Below, piece by piece: positions 11,817 to 21,901 of a DNA stretch of 64,000 nt. Position 1 is the first letter of the stretch; every line of letters starts with the position of its first letter. Under the pieces are notes generated by a model. The model did no database searches. It was not told where the DNA came from and worked only from the letters and a program-made list of their open reading frames with translations. Origin of the DNA: Rhodosporidiobolus odoratus (taxonomy: Eukaryota; Basidiomycota; Microbotryomycetes; Sporidiobolales; Sporidiobolaceae); contig JAOANU010000005.1 in assembly GCA_034387635.1 (NCBI GenBank), positions 62,001 through 126,000 on the forward strand, in the 5' to 3' direction. The translations under genes and the position numbers were made by a program.

Positions 11817-13066
11817 ATGAACTTCTCCAGCGCACCTAGCACCCTCGCCAGCGTCATCAGCAAGTACCGATATGACCCCCTCTCTCATTACACCTCTTCC
11901 GCTTGCAAACACAACCCCTCCCCTTCTCCCGCCGACTCCTTTGTCTCACCTCCTCCTGCTCAACGCCGCAAGACCGCCACTCGAGGTTCAACGTAGCAAG
12001 AAGACCAGGACATGGAAGAGACGGAGACACGGGAATGGGAGGTGGACGTGACAGCTGGATTGGATGAGATGCAATAGGGCAAAGGTGTGTCAGCTCTTGG
12101 CGTCCTCCGCAAGGAGGTCGATGAGGCAGTGCAGAAGGCTCTCGAGGAATACAAGCAGCTAGTGAAGGCACTTTCCAGTGCTGAATCTTCTGTGACTTCC
12201 ATGGAGAAAACACTTGAGGTTCCGGAGGCGGGAAAGACAAAGGCGTTGCCCTCGGCTTTTGTCAAACTGACAAAGCCGCCGGCTCCGGTCTTTTCGTCGA
12301 TCCTCACTTCGGAATCAACAGTGAAGGAGCTTATGAAGACTTCCGAGTTGCAATTGCAAGAGATTGCCGGGCGCATTGCGCTGCGCTTTCTTGAGCTCCG
12401 CTGGACCGAGATTGGGCTAGTCCGGTCGCGCCTCTCTGAGGAGTCTTTTTACTCCGCCTTCCATTCGACTCTCAAAGAGTCGTTTGAGCAGCAGCAAACC
12501 TCCTCCGGAGCACCGTGGCGCTAGCACCACAGTGCTCTCCGTCGTGCAATGGCAGAGCTCTACAGCACTGTCCAGACCGATCGGATCGCTACAGCGAAGG
12601 AGGAGATAGCTGCGCAACAGGAGGCCAGCCAAAAGGCTGCAAAGGCGGATGAAGCCCGTGAGGGTGCCGCCTCTTCCTCCTCCCAGCTTAGAGAGCTGAC
12701 TATAGAGCAACTGCTCAAACGTCAGCTCAACGAGCGCTTACAGCGTGTCGAGGACTCCATGTCCAAGCTGGGTGCTCCTGCTACAGAGCCCAAGAAGGGG
12801 AAGAAGGAGAACAAGGAGCCGCTGAAGAAAGTAGGCGGACGCCTTGTCCCTCCTCCTCTCGCCCCCCTTCCACCTGCCCCCGGCTCCTCCTCCGGCGCAG
12901 GCTCTGCCTCTGGCAGTAAAGCGAGAAAAAGTGAGTTATGTACTCCCCTCTCTTCCCACTCTGAGTGGGCGTCGGTTGCAGGTGCTTCGGCCCGGACTGA
13001 CGCTGTTCGTCTTCGACAGAGAATCAGGCGAAGAAGGCAAAGGGCAAGGGCGGCAAGAAGAACTGA
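11817..13066 (+). pseudogene. ORF1 of the Penelope-like element, three in-frame TAG codons
   Basis: One frame can be followed from ATG 11817 (MNFSSAPSTLASVISKYR) to TGA 13064-13066. It is interrupted by TAG at 11994, 12075 and 12522. A GT-AG intron (12931-13019) restores a lysine-rich tail ending AKGKGGKKN. The product would have a Ser/Pro-rich start, then a long helical region rich in E/K/Q (KEVDEAVQKALEEYKQLVKA; EEIAAQQEASQKAAKADEAR) likely to form coiled coil, then a Pro-rich linker and a basic tail. This fits an accessory ORF1. All three interruptions are TAG, which could be CAG-to-TAG mutations (CpA to TpA). Confidence 0.65.
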
Positions 13067-13109
13067 GGAGGAGCTTGAGGAGGTGCGATAGGAGGACATC
13101 CGGTGCGAT

Positions 13110-15123
13110 TCCCGCTTCCGAGTCCATGTTTCCTCCACCTTCCCTGATGCATTTCTCTCCCTTTCTGACGCAGATGCCGTCATGTTTGTGATCTCACATT
13201 CGACCCCTCTTTGACTCGCTACACGTGTAACGAATGGTGTCATTCAGAACCCTTTCGGCGTTCCGCTAGAGAGAGAGGCTGAGAGGTTACTTGCACTGGG
13301 CTTCAAATTCCTTCCGCGACCGTTGCTGGATCTGAAAGGACCACTACGAAGCTGGGATAATATGACCCAATCTGTCCGCTCACGCTGGCTCTTCCGCAAG
13401 TTGGAGAGCAGTGACTTCAACCCTCGCTTCCACCTCCCTAGCGACTTCTTTCCGAAGAGCGCTTGAGGTGACAGAGAGATCGGCTTAGCTTTTGGTTGTC
13501 ATGCACTGAAGCAACAGCTGGACTCTGTATCGGTGGAACAGCCACGGGCAAACTTATCACACAAAGCGCTTGCCAAAGTTAAGAGACTACTTGCTTTGGG
13601 TCGTTACCTGATCAAACCCTCTGACAAAAACCTCGGTCCGTGCATTCTGCCAGTCGAATGGTATGTTGGCGAGTGCAAATCACAGCTAGCAGACAGCAAG
13701 ACGTATAGGCTCGTCACCCACGCTCCCTCCTTGGAGATGTGGAAATGGCTGCAGGGATACATCAAACGTGTTGAGTCACGTTCTTTGCTCCCCAGCGGCT
13801 ACGGACCTACGCGCTTCCCCTTCTCCTTTTCTGAGCAAGAAGTGAAGTATCTTCTAGCAAAGACAGCAGATGATTGTTGCCTTCCTGAGTTTTGCAGTCT
13901 TCCGAAGGTACACAAAGAACCGCTGAAAGGCAGACCAATCATTCCCTCTCACTCTTGGCTGACCAGCAACGTTAGTAGCTGGTTGGACGAGAAGCTGCAG
14001 CCCCTGGTTCGCGAGTTTGATTGGATCCTTCGGGACTCAAAGCAACTCGTCCGGGAACTCAGTGAGCTAGAGCTTCCAAAGCCTGGCAAGGAGAGCGGAT
14101 CTGGCTTGTCACAGGAGACGTGAGCAGCATGTATACCAACATTCCAACGAATGATGGTATCAAGGTAATAAGGAACCTTGTCGCGGACTACCACAGCCCG
14201 GGAGTAGCGGGGATTTTCTCCGCGCTACTTGGTTCCGTTCTTCGGAACAACTACTTCACATTTGCTGGTCAGACCTACCACCAGATCAACTGCACTGCTA
14301 TGGGAACTAGCGTTTCTGTAGCCTTTGCCAATTTGTGTTTGGCTAAGCCCAAAAATGATCTGCGACGCAATGGCTTCCCCTTTTACTATAGGAGGTTCAT
14401 TGACGATCTCTTTGCGATTGTCATGGGACTAGGAGAGATGCAGACGAGTTCTGCGAGTGCTTTGGCGCTCTTCATCCCTCCATGTCTATTCAGTGGGTAG
14501 TCAGCTGCTCAGAAGTGCATTACCTGGATGTTGCAATCCGGTCGAGAGCACGAGAGCTTGGGTATTCTCTCGATACAGAGGTCTATCAAAAACCCCAGAA
14601 CTCCTATCAGTACATTCCTTGGCGGTCGGATCACCCCGAATGGGTTAAGAAAGCTTTCATCAAAGGGATTCTTCTTGCTTACGCTCGTAGTTCCTCGCGC
14701 TACACTGGCTTTCTGGACAGCCGCCTGAAGTTTTACGACAGGCTGAGAGCTAGGGATTACCCCATACGATGGCTCAAGAAGCAGTTCGCTACGGTAGACT
14801 GGCACAGGGACTGTGCTTCCATTCTGATTGACAGGGACAAAGCTCCTCGTCCCGAGCGGGGTCCCCTAGTCTACAAAAGAGAGTACAATCCAGTCTGGGA
14901 GGGGCTTGACATCAGTAAAGTCTGGAAAGACATGGTAGGCCCTATCCGAAAGGAAGACCTACCTGTTCTCCTCGGCACTTGCCGCGCCCCCATCCGTGCC
15001 TTTAGCAGATCAGAGAGCTTAGGGAATTTGCTCAATGGTTTCAACCGTAACACACTTAAAGGAATGAAGATTCTTTCGAGGCTACAAGCTAGCCGCCCGT
15101 TTTTCTGCGGAAAGCCAGCTTGA
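13110..15123 (+). pseudogene. Penelope-type reverse transcriptase, frameshifted
   Basis: The recognisable order of motifs is: GFKFLPRPL (about 13290), YLIKPSDKNLGPCILP (13600), CSLPKVHKEPLKGRPIIPSH (13893), WLVTGDVSSMYTNIP (14105), the INCTAMGTSVSVAFANLCLA block (14287), YYRRFIDDLFAI (14386, catalytic DD), HYLDVAI (14519), and EVYQKPQNSYQYIPWRSDHP (14580). These are the Penelope-clade RT motifs. The frame changes near 13.46, 14.09 and 14.43 kb, and stops are present upstream of 13533, so it is a pseudogene. The last open part ends at 15123 with no nuclease domain. Confidence 0.78.
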
Positions 15124-15521
15124 GCACCTCTCTGCAACAGAGGGAAAGGATCTGGAGGCAGCAGGGATAGGGCACCGACCTGAGCCTGCTGTTGCTTGCG
15201 AAGGCATGTGTGAGATTCCTACTTTGCGTCCGCTGAGTAGGCTCAGCTGCGCACTCAACCAGTCTCGATTGCTTTTTTCGCACAGCTACACCCTAGCTAC
15301 CGTCCTGCGCCGCGACTTACAGCCGCGCTTGGACTGGTAGCAGGGTTCCGCTGGGTTTTTTGGTTGAGTCTCTTTCGCTGCTATGCAAGAAAAGAGCCAA
15401 GTTGGAAAGTTGCGAAGTTCAACTTCCGCTTTTCGAGGCGAGAGCCAATGATAACTCTCGAAAATCTCGCACTTGAAGCTGAACTTGGCTGATGATGCTT
15501 GCTTTGACAAGCGAAACCGTT

Positions 15522-15617
15522 TGATTGTCCCAAACGGTTCACTTTGACACGCTCCAGCTCGTCAATACACTCCTCAACTTTCATTTCTATCTGGTGCACC
15601 GCTTCGCGGTGCAACGT
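15522..15617 (+). repeat. Right terminal direct repeat of the Penelope-like element
   Basis: It matches 11664-11759. Just upstream, 15489-15538 contains CTGATGA, then a short hairpin, then GAAA and an 8-bp hairpin (ACCGTTTG/CAAACGGT), which resembles a degenerate hammerhead core. The element ends in ...GTGCAACGT at 15617. Confidence 0.85.
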
Positions 15618-15654
15618 CTCAGAACAGAGGGTACAAGATGGTATAGGTTGATCT
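15618..15654 (+). repeat. 37-bp target-site duplication, right copy
   Basis: An exact copy of 11627-11663. The host element sequence resumes with CTGTAAGAAATG. Confidence 0.88.
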
Positions 15655-16307
15655 CTGTAAGAAATGCTCCTCTAAAAGAAGCAAGAACCTGATCTCCCAA
15701 TGTATTTCTTATGAAGGGTATCTCCTGTACCAGGATATGGGTGGTGCATGCTGTGCCCGCGTTTCACCGCTACACATGGTTTTTGCACTTTGTTCAGTAT
15801 CCTCCCCTGTTCTGATGGCCTCTGTGTTCGTTGCGTGTTTTTCAGATAGCCAATGAAGCTCCTTCTCCCTTGCCCCACCTTGCCAGAATATCACCCAAAG
15901 GGGTACCTCACAACGCCCGTCCCCAGAAGGGTACAGCAAAGGAGTGTTTGCCGAGAGGATCAAGGCATACGCTCTCTCCTCAATGCTACACTCTTCTTGG
16001 AAGACCATCTCAAAGTTTGATGACCCTGGTGCCTCCAGACGATCTCTTACGTCTGAAATTACAGAGATGTGTGGTGACCAGTGTGCCAGTACGCGGCCTG
16101 AGAGACATGGAAGAATTACCTGCTGGAATTTGAAGGCTATGAGGCGGAAAGGACGGAGTTGAGGAGGGAGCTGAAGGTGAATGCATTGTCCGGCTTGCTG
16201 CTCCATTCCTTGTCATGTCACAGCTACATACTCCTTTGTTGTATCCAGATGTCTAATTGTTCCCCTTCCCTCCTTTCCCAGGTCACTGGACCTGCAAACC
16301 CTGTGTT
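15655..16307. other. Continuation of the interrupted host element, no intact gene
   Basis: After the Penelope-like insertion the reading KKCSSKRSKNLISQCISYEG is visible at about 15660-15720 on the plus strand, then stops. A candidate intron ends near 15845. No family was recognised and no long open frame survives. Confidence 0.35.
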
Positions 16308-17480
16308 TTATTTGTTTCTTTGATTCCAAGTTGAAAACCTGTGTTGGGCCAAAGGCCCATGTAGACTACCAGATAAGAAGGAATCACGAAAATAAGGCAT
16401 GTACAACAAGGGGAGAGAAGAAGGGGGGCACAAGACACAAGAGAAGGATGAGAAGGGGGAAGAACCGGCTTCATAGCTACCTCACCACTTCACTGCACGC
16501 CCGCCGATCTCCTCCGCCATTCACCGCTTTGCTGCACCGCCGCCCTTCTCTGTCACTGTGGCATAAAGCCTCGTGAAGCAATCAGCCGCGTTGATGTATG
16601 TTAAGACTGCTGGGAGGAAAGTTTCTGAGGCAAGGAGGGAGCTGAGGGGAGGGAGGTGCCGGGTAGGAAGGGAGGAGAGGAGGGCGGAGCGCTGGCTAGT
16701 GTAAAGCGGGCAGTGGATGAAGATAACCTTCGCGCCCTCCCCCAACCGCTTGCCTCTCTCCTCACCCGCCTCCGGACCGACCTCTCCAGCCTGGCTCACC
16801 CCATGTACCGCACAAGGCTACCCCTACCGGCCTCTGCAAGTGCGGCAACCAAGAGACCCGCAAGCAGTTCTTCATCCGCTGCCTGCTTTACACTAGCCAG
16901 TGCTCTCCTCTCCTCCCTACCTGCCCGGCACCTCCCTCCCCTCAGCTCCCGCCTTGCCTCAGAAAACTTCTCCCAGCAGTCCTAACATCAACGCGGCTGA
17001 TTGCTTCCCGAGGCTTTATGCCACAATGACAGAGAACGGCGGCGGTGCAGTGAAGCGGTGAGTTAGTGATGGAGTTGTTTCTTCCCCCTTCTTGTCCTTC
17101 TCTCGCCTTGCGTGTCCTCTCTTCTCTTCCCTTGTCATATGTGCCTTGTGTTTTTCTCCCCCCCTATCACTCTCGTAGTCTACACGGGCCAATGGTCCGA
17201 TACAGACTCTGTACTTGGAACAAACAAACAGACAAACAAACAAACATGGCCAGTGATCCAGTGAAAGATGTTAGAGAGGGAAGGGTGTATTTGCTGGAGT
17301 TCTAGTGGGCGCTGGCGGATGTCGAGGCGAAGATATTGAGCGAAGGAGGGGCGCACATCGAAGGGAAGAGAGACAGCGGAGGCGTTGTCGGCAAAGAGGT
17401 GGACAGTGGAGTTGCCGATGGGATAGAGTGGTAGAGGAAGGAACAATAAAGCAAGCCGCGGAAGGAACAATAAAGCAAGC
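16308..17480 (-). mobile_element. Second LINE family: minus-strand 3' fragment split by a plus-strand copy
   Basis: On the minus strand, 17470-17260 reads an RNase H piece (STVHLFADNASAVSLPFDVR, with the DNAS motif). The next part of the same protein appears at 16730-16530 (HCPLYTSQRSALLSSLP, and then PAVLTYINAADCFTRLYATV). The 3' UTR runs to a short poly(T/G)-rich tail at about 16308-16322, the complement of (AAAC)n. Between the two pieces lies a plus-strand copy of the same family. The fragment is 5'-truncated and frameshifted. Confidence 0.65.
16700..17247 (+). mobile_element. LINE 3' fragment with (AAAC)n tail, nested in the minus copy
   Basis: The plus strand reads ASLLTRLRTDLSSLAHPMYR, then a zinc-knuckle-like CKCGNQETRKQFFIRC in another frame, then the same 3' UTR as the minus copy in opposite orientation. 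It ends in a tail of repeated AAAC units at about 17217-17247. The two copies give an inverted repeat of about 0.35-0.4 kb per arm around 16.3-17.25 kb. The 5' boundary is approximate. Confidence 0.65.
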
Positions 17481-17771
17481 CTTCAGGTTGGGCTTGATAA
17501 ACACCCTGCAAGAGACCAAGAGCCCGACTTCGCTTTACTCACATCATCTCCTCATTCTGCTTCACCCTCATTGCCACTCCTGCCCCGCTATGCTGCTCCA
17601 TCAGACTGGGAACAAAGAAGCGCCAATCCAGGCATTGTCCGCACCTTCAGCTTCCAATACTTTATTCCACTGCTCACAGCCAGTTTACTCTGTCTATGTC
17701 ACATGGCAGACCAAGGCAGGTGTCAGAGTCTACCTTGGACAAGAGGTCTCAGGCGCTCTTATTCATATCAT
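17481..17771. other. Short unassigned stretch between LINE fragment and element gene copy
   Basis: About 290 bp. Short open frames only. It joins the LINE fragment to sequence (from 17772) that is shared, inverted, with 29340-29465. Confidence 0.35.
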
Positions 17772-20307
17772 ATGATGGGGGGAGTGCCGACAGGCGACGG
17801 TGCAAGCTTTGCCGCATTAACTTCCTATGCTGCAGAACAGGCAATGTTGAATCTGAGAGTATATTGCATGACAAAGCGAGTTGAATCACTTGACAGCATA
17901 TGAAACCTGGCTAGTTCACATCCCCACCCTTCCGTGCTCCCCTGTTTACTTTGTCCTCGAAATACTGTACCTTGCGCTTTTTCAAGGGTGACAAGTGTTC
18001 CCTGCCAGCCTGCGCGGCTGCTTCGTAGGTGCTGGGAGGCTGCAAGCAAAGGATCAGTTGTTTGTCTGACATTGTAAGTAGGTGTATGGCTCAATAACGC
18101 ACACAACCAGGGATTGTTATGTCCACCTAATGATGGGCAATGTACAGCGTCAGTTTGTTTGCAGCTCCGCCAGCCCTTGTGCAGCGATATGAATCCTCGC
18201 TAGAGGCGAGAGAGAACAAAGCGTGAACGGCGAAGTGGTATAGCAGTCAACTAAAGAAGAACTACTTACCTAGAGGCGAGAGAGAACAGAGTGTGAACAA
18301 TGAAGAAGAGAAAGTGCCCCCAGTATTGGCCACCTCATGCAAATCTGACCAACGGAACGGCACCACCAATTTTTCTTGTCGGTGTCAGTGAAGAAACAAT
18401 CCGGCTCAGAGTTCAGGATCAACCTTCGAGAAGAGCATCCCTGCCTAGACCAAAGGTATTGGCCCTTGGCGTAGCGTGCGGAGCGCCATCCTGCAGTCAT
18501 CCAGACCGTCACTTCAATAACAGCAAGACTGGAGGTACACAAGAACCAGAGGCCTACATCTTGTTGGCCAGCCTTTGTATGAACAGGGTGTTGAACCTTG
18601 AGGAGGCGATTCTCTGACGGCCCACGAACAGGAGTTGAAGCATAGGCGATACCCTTGTCAGCCTGTGAGGAAAAGTTAGTCAGAAAAGCCTGAAGAATAC
18701 ACTCACCTCAAGGCGGGCAACTGCCGCCATTACCACTTGACTCATGTCCGCTATGGTCTCTGGCAAAGCACCAGGGGTGAGGCCTTCCTTGCCATTGATG
18801 ATACCTATTGCGACAGAATTGCGATAGCTATAAGAAAAATGCTGTTAATAGCCGAATGTCGCAATAAAGTTCTAATAAAGAAAACCTTACTAGGGAAACT
18901 TGATGTGGCGATTGGTCCCTAGACAATCGTGGATATTGTACTCGGCCATGTAGAACGACTTGGGGTTACCGCTTGCAGGGGGCGTATGCTGAATGCCATA
19001 CAGCTGAGCATTATCAATCATGCTCTCGGTCATGGTCGTTCCATGCTCGTTGTTCTGGACAAAAGTGCCATGGGAGATCACGATGTTGTAGTAGAGAATG
19101 AGAGGAGTACTACAGCAAAGTGTCAGCATATGCCACTCACTGCCACAGCAATCAAACAATACTTACAGGGATCCGTCCTTCTCCATCTCTGACAGTACAT
19201 GAACGTTGAGTCCTTTGCGCTTGACAAACCGGGTCTAAGTCGTTCTTGATGTTGTCCTGGTAGCCCGGTGTCCAGTGTGAGTTGGAGCACGCAGTCGGGC
19301 TCGTCATGGATTTCAAGGCGAGCCCTTTTATCAACCCGGAAAAGCACATTAGCCAGGCATGGGTTAATTGCAGAAGGCGGAATGACTGTCCAGTCCGGAA
19401 CACCAATTTTTTCGACATCTTTCTGGTAAAGGAGCACAAGTCAGAACAAACATGAGATGCCAAATGTGGAATGTGAAGGCAGCTTGAGTGAGCTGCAAGG
19501 TTGGATGGTCAACAGAGACTGGGGAGACACCATCATGGTCAAGTGTGAATGGCTGGGAGGAAAGTGACGAGCTGGGCGACACAGTACAAGGTGGCAAGAT
19601 GTGTGCTGCCGCAGCTTGCGCCGCTGATACAACACATGAGTTTTCACATTGGTGTGAAGCCAAAAGCAAGCGTAGTTTGGCAGCAGAAGAGTGAGTAATA
19701 TTCTGTCTTCTTAGGTGCGGAGGAGCCCGGCTCTTGATAGTGTCTACCTGATTAGACAGGAGAAACCTGAGAACATCCGATTTCTGCTCCTTGGTCAAAA
19801 CGGCCTCACCATCCTGGTTTCTGACATGATCACTAGGAGATATAGCCTCAAGCCAAGTCCTTTTTAGAGTCAAAGGCAGGAGTTCAGGTTGTGTCAGGGC
19901 TTGATTTTGTGCTAAAGTTAGGACTGGGAGTGCAGTTTGCGACAGGTTTTGTGATTGGGACTGGTTCAGCGCGCAGGGCTGAGGACTACCGCATGCATTG
20001 GATAGGGCAAGTTGGGAGCGGGAGGGGACGAGGAGCAAAGAAAGAGGAGGGTTGTACCGGAATGGCAGGCAGGGGCGGAGGTGGAGGGGCCAGGGTGCTG
20101 GGAGAAGAGGAGCTGGGGGGAGGCAAGGGTGACATAGTGATGAGCAGGGCTTGTGTACAGCAGTCATGCAGGAGAGAAGCTGACAGAAGCGGCAGAGCCA
20201 GAAGCAGAAGAAGAATGTCTCATCAATCCTTGAGGGTCCGAGAGGTGCCGGCAATGCGCGACAATGGCACGAGGTGAGGGCAATGAGGGACCAGGACAGG
20301 AGCTGCT
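17772..20307 (-). pseudogene. Unrecognised element gene, copy B
   Basis: Inverted relative to copy A (27.7-29.47 kb). The minus strand starts near 20120 with a Pro/Ser-rich N-terminus. It then reads LNQSQSQNLSQTALPVLTLA, TWLEAISPSDHVRNQDGEAV and TKEQKSDVLRFLLSNQVD, all nearly identical to copy A. It then has about 0.95 kb (roughly 18530-19485) absent from copy A, with coding-like stretches such as KIGVPDWTVIPPSAINPCLA and YYNIVISHGTFVQNNEHGTT. After that it rejoins copy A at VTVWMTAGWRSARYAKGQY. Stops and intron-like gaps prevent a full model. No known domain is recognised. The upstream part continues at 26583-26396 beyond the LINE insertions. Confidence 0.6.
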
Positions 20308-21387
20308 GATTGATTGATTGTTTCCAAGCTTAAACGAGTCGGTATCAGGTCTACAAAAGTCTATGTCGACTGGGCGCGACAGAGAGGTCTTCAACGCGTA
20401 GAGGGGTTATCAATCACGTGAGAGAAGACAGAGGGAAAGCGGTTACAAGAGTGGATGAAACGAAGCAAGGGAAAAAAAGGGAGAAGGGGAAAAAAGAAAA
20501 GCCAATCCGGGAGTCCTCTGCACCTTCAACTCCCCCTCAACTCCTTCCGCTCCTCCTCATATCGTTCACACTCCGGCAAGTAGTGCTCGCGGGTCTCCAG
20601 CGCCCCACAGTGCTCGTATAGGCGCTCCAGGTCGTCGTCGTTGAGGAAGCGCTTTGTAGCGCCGAGGTCATTGAATTCGAGGCGCAATTAGGAGAGCAGA
20701 ACTGCATGGCGGCGGGGTAGTGATGGATGGGGCAGGAGAATGCGTTGCCGGGGTGTCGAGGCTCGACTAGTCAAAGAGCGGCGCCGGCGACGGTGCTTGT
20801 CGACCGTTGGCTAATTCGGTCCGCTTGGAGGGCAGCGGCATGTAATTGGCGCGAGGCCGAGGCAGAGAGCGAGAGGGGGAGATGGGATTGGGAGGGGGGG
20901 GGGGGGGGGGTTCCTTTGCGCCGTCCCACTCGCTTGCCTCCTCTTTGTCACTTTCCTCCCCATCCTCCATGCCTTTCCTGTATATCCTAGCCATCCTTCC
21001 TCCCTTGACCCTCCTTCGCACCTTCTTCCTCCGCTTATCCTCTTCTTTCTCCTTCTCTATCTAGCGCCTCGTCTACCGCCGCATTTGCCAGTTCATCCGC
21101 TCTCTCGTTCCCGGCGATCCCTTCGTGGCCTGGACACCATCGAGGAACAATATCAGTGTTGGGTGACTCCGGTTCACTCCAAGGTGGAGAGAGCGAAACT
21201 TCAAACGGATTCGTTGGCCGGGCATCGGCAAGGGGTCGGTGAGGTTGCAAAGGGCAGATTGGTCGTCTGCAAGAAGGTGGAGAGTTGGGATGTGTGTAGC
21301 AGCGGGCGTCAAGGTGGACGAGAGAAAGGGGAGGAGAGCAAGGAGTCCTAAGTTCGCTCCCTCCAGCTCTCCTTTGTAGACCGTTCT
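20308..21387 (-). mobile_element. Older LINE (3' part), minus strand
   Basis: Reading the minus strand from 21387, the RNase H domain continues as RTVYKGELEGANLGLLALLP, DDQSALCNL, then (one frame over) RWCPGHEGIAGNERADELAN. Near 20680-20530 there is a zinc-knuckle region resembling that of the 21.9-kb LINE (GATKRFL, ETREH, CERYEEE). The 3' end carries the complement of (AATC)n at 20308-20320 and a 3' UTR end homologous to that of the younger LINE. The 5' part of this element lies at 26259-26395, on the far side of the younger insertion. A 17-bp G run interrupts the interior at about 20894-20910. Frameshifted, inactive. Confidence 0.75.
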
Positions 21388-21399
21388 TCCTCGTCCCAT
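21388..21399 (+). repeat. 12-bp target-site duplication, left copy
   Basis: TCCTCGTCCCAT at 21388-21399 is repeated at 26247-26258, flanking the plus-strand LINE. Joining the outer flanks at this site restores the RNase H frame of the older LINE (KIERNKVMGRG / RTVYKGELEG) on the minus strand. Confidence 0.85.
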
Positions 21400-21901
21400 C
21401 AACAAACGACAATCCGCCTCTTTCTCCCTCGACAACCAAACCGTCGAAACGGACGTGGTCTCAGCCGAATCCTCCGCGCTGTGGTCCCGCGCCCCCACTC
21501 CCCCGCCCGCCGCATTCGAATTGTCGATTGAAGTCGAGGAACCGAAGTGGGAGGAGCCGGTGGCAGCAGAAGCCAGACGAGAGGGGGGGACATTGAAGGC
21601 TGAGGGGAAAAGTGGGGATGGGAAAGGAGTGGAGGCGGGAGAAGAGATGAGAGGGGAAAAAGACGAAAAGGAAGAGGAGAGCGAACGGGAAGACGGAGAA
21701 GAGGAGACCCGGCAGAAAAATGACGAGTGGCTACAGGAACTGAGGACAATCGAGGACAGCATCAACCGGCACAGAGGAGGACGCCAGACAGCTCGGAGGA
21801 AGAACGAAATACTTACCTCCAAACCGAGCACCAACTCCTCCATTGACCCCCTCGACCTGCTTAGCTCCGCCTCCGACGCCGCGACGGATCCCGCACAATG
21901 A
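21400..21901 (+). pseudogene. LINE ORF1, 5'-truncated
   Basis: The frame is open from the 5' junction (NKRQSASFSLDNQTVETD...) to TGA 21899-21901 but has no ATG. The residual 166 codons are highly charged (KDEKEEESEREDGEEETRQK) and probably helical. The rest of ORF1 was lost on insertion. The stop codon overlaps the ORF2 start in an ATGA arrangement (21898-21901). Confidence 0.65.

Larger units (their letters stand above)
11664..15617 (+). mobile_element. Penelope-like retroelement, lacking GIY-YIG endonuclease, decayed
   Basis: A 3,954-bp insertion bounded by a 37-bp target duplication and by 96-bp direct repeats at both ends (11664-11759 and 15522-15617), as in the terminal repeats of Penelope-like elements. 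It encodes a basic coiled-coil ORF1 and a reverse transcriptase with Penelope-type motifs. The RT C-terminus ends at FFCGKPA without a GIY-YIG nuclease domain, which resembles the endonuclease-deficient Athena/Coprina group known from fungi. That group assignment is an inference from motifs. Stops and frameshifts in both ORFs make it inactive. It sits inside older element sequence. Confidence 0.8.
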
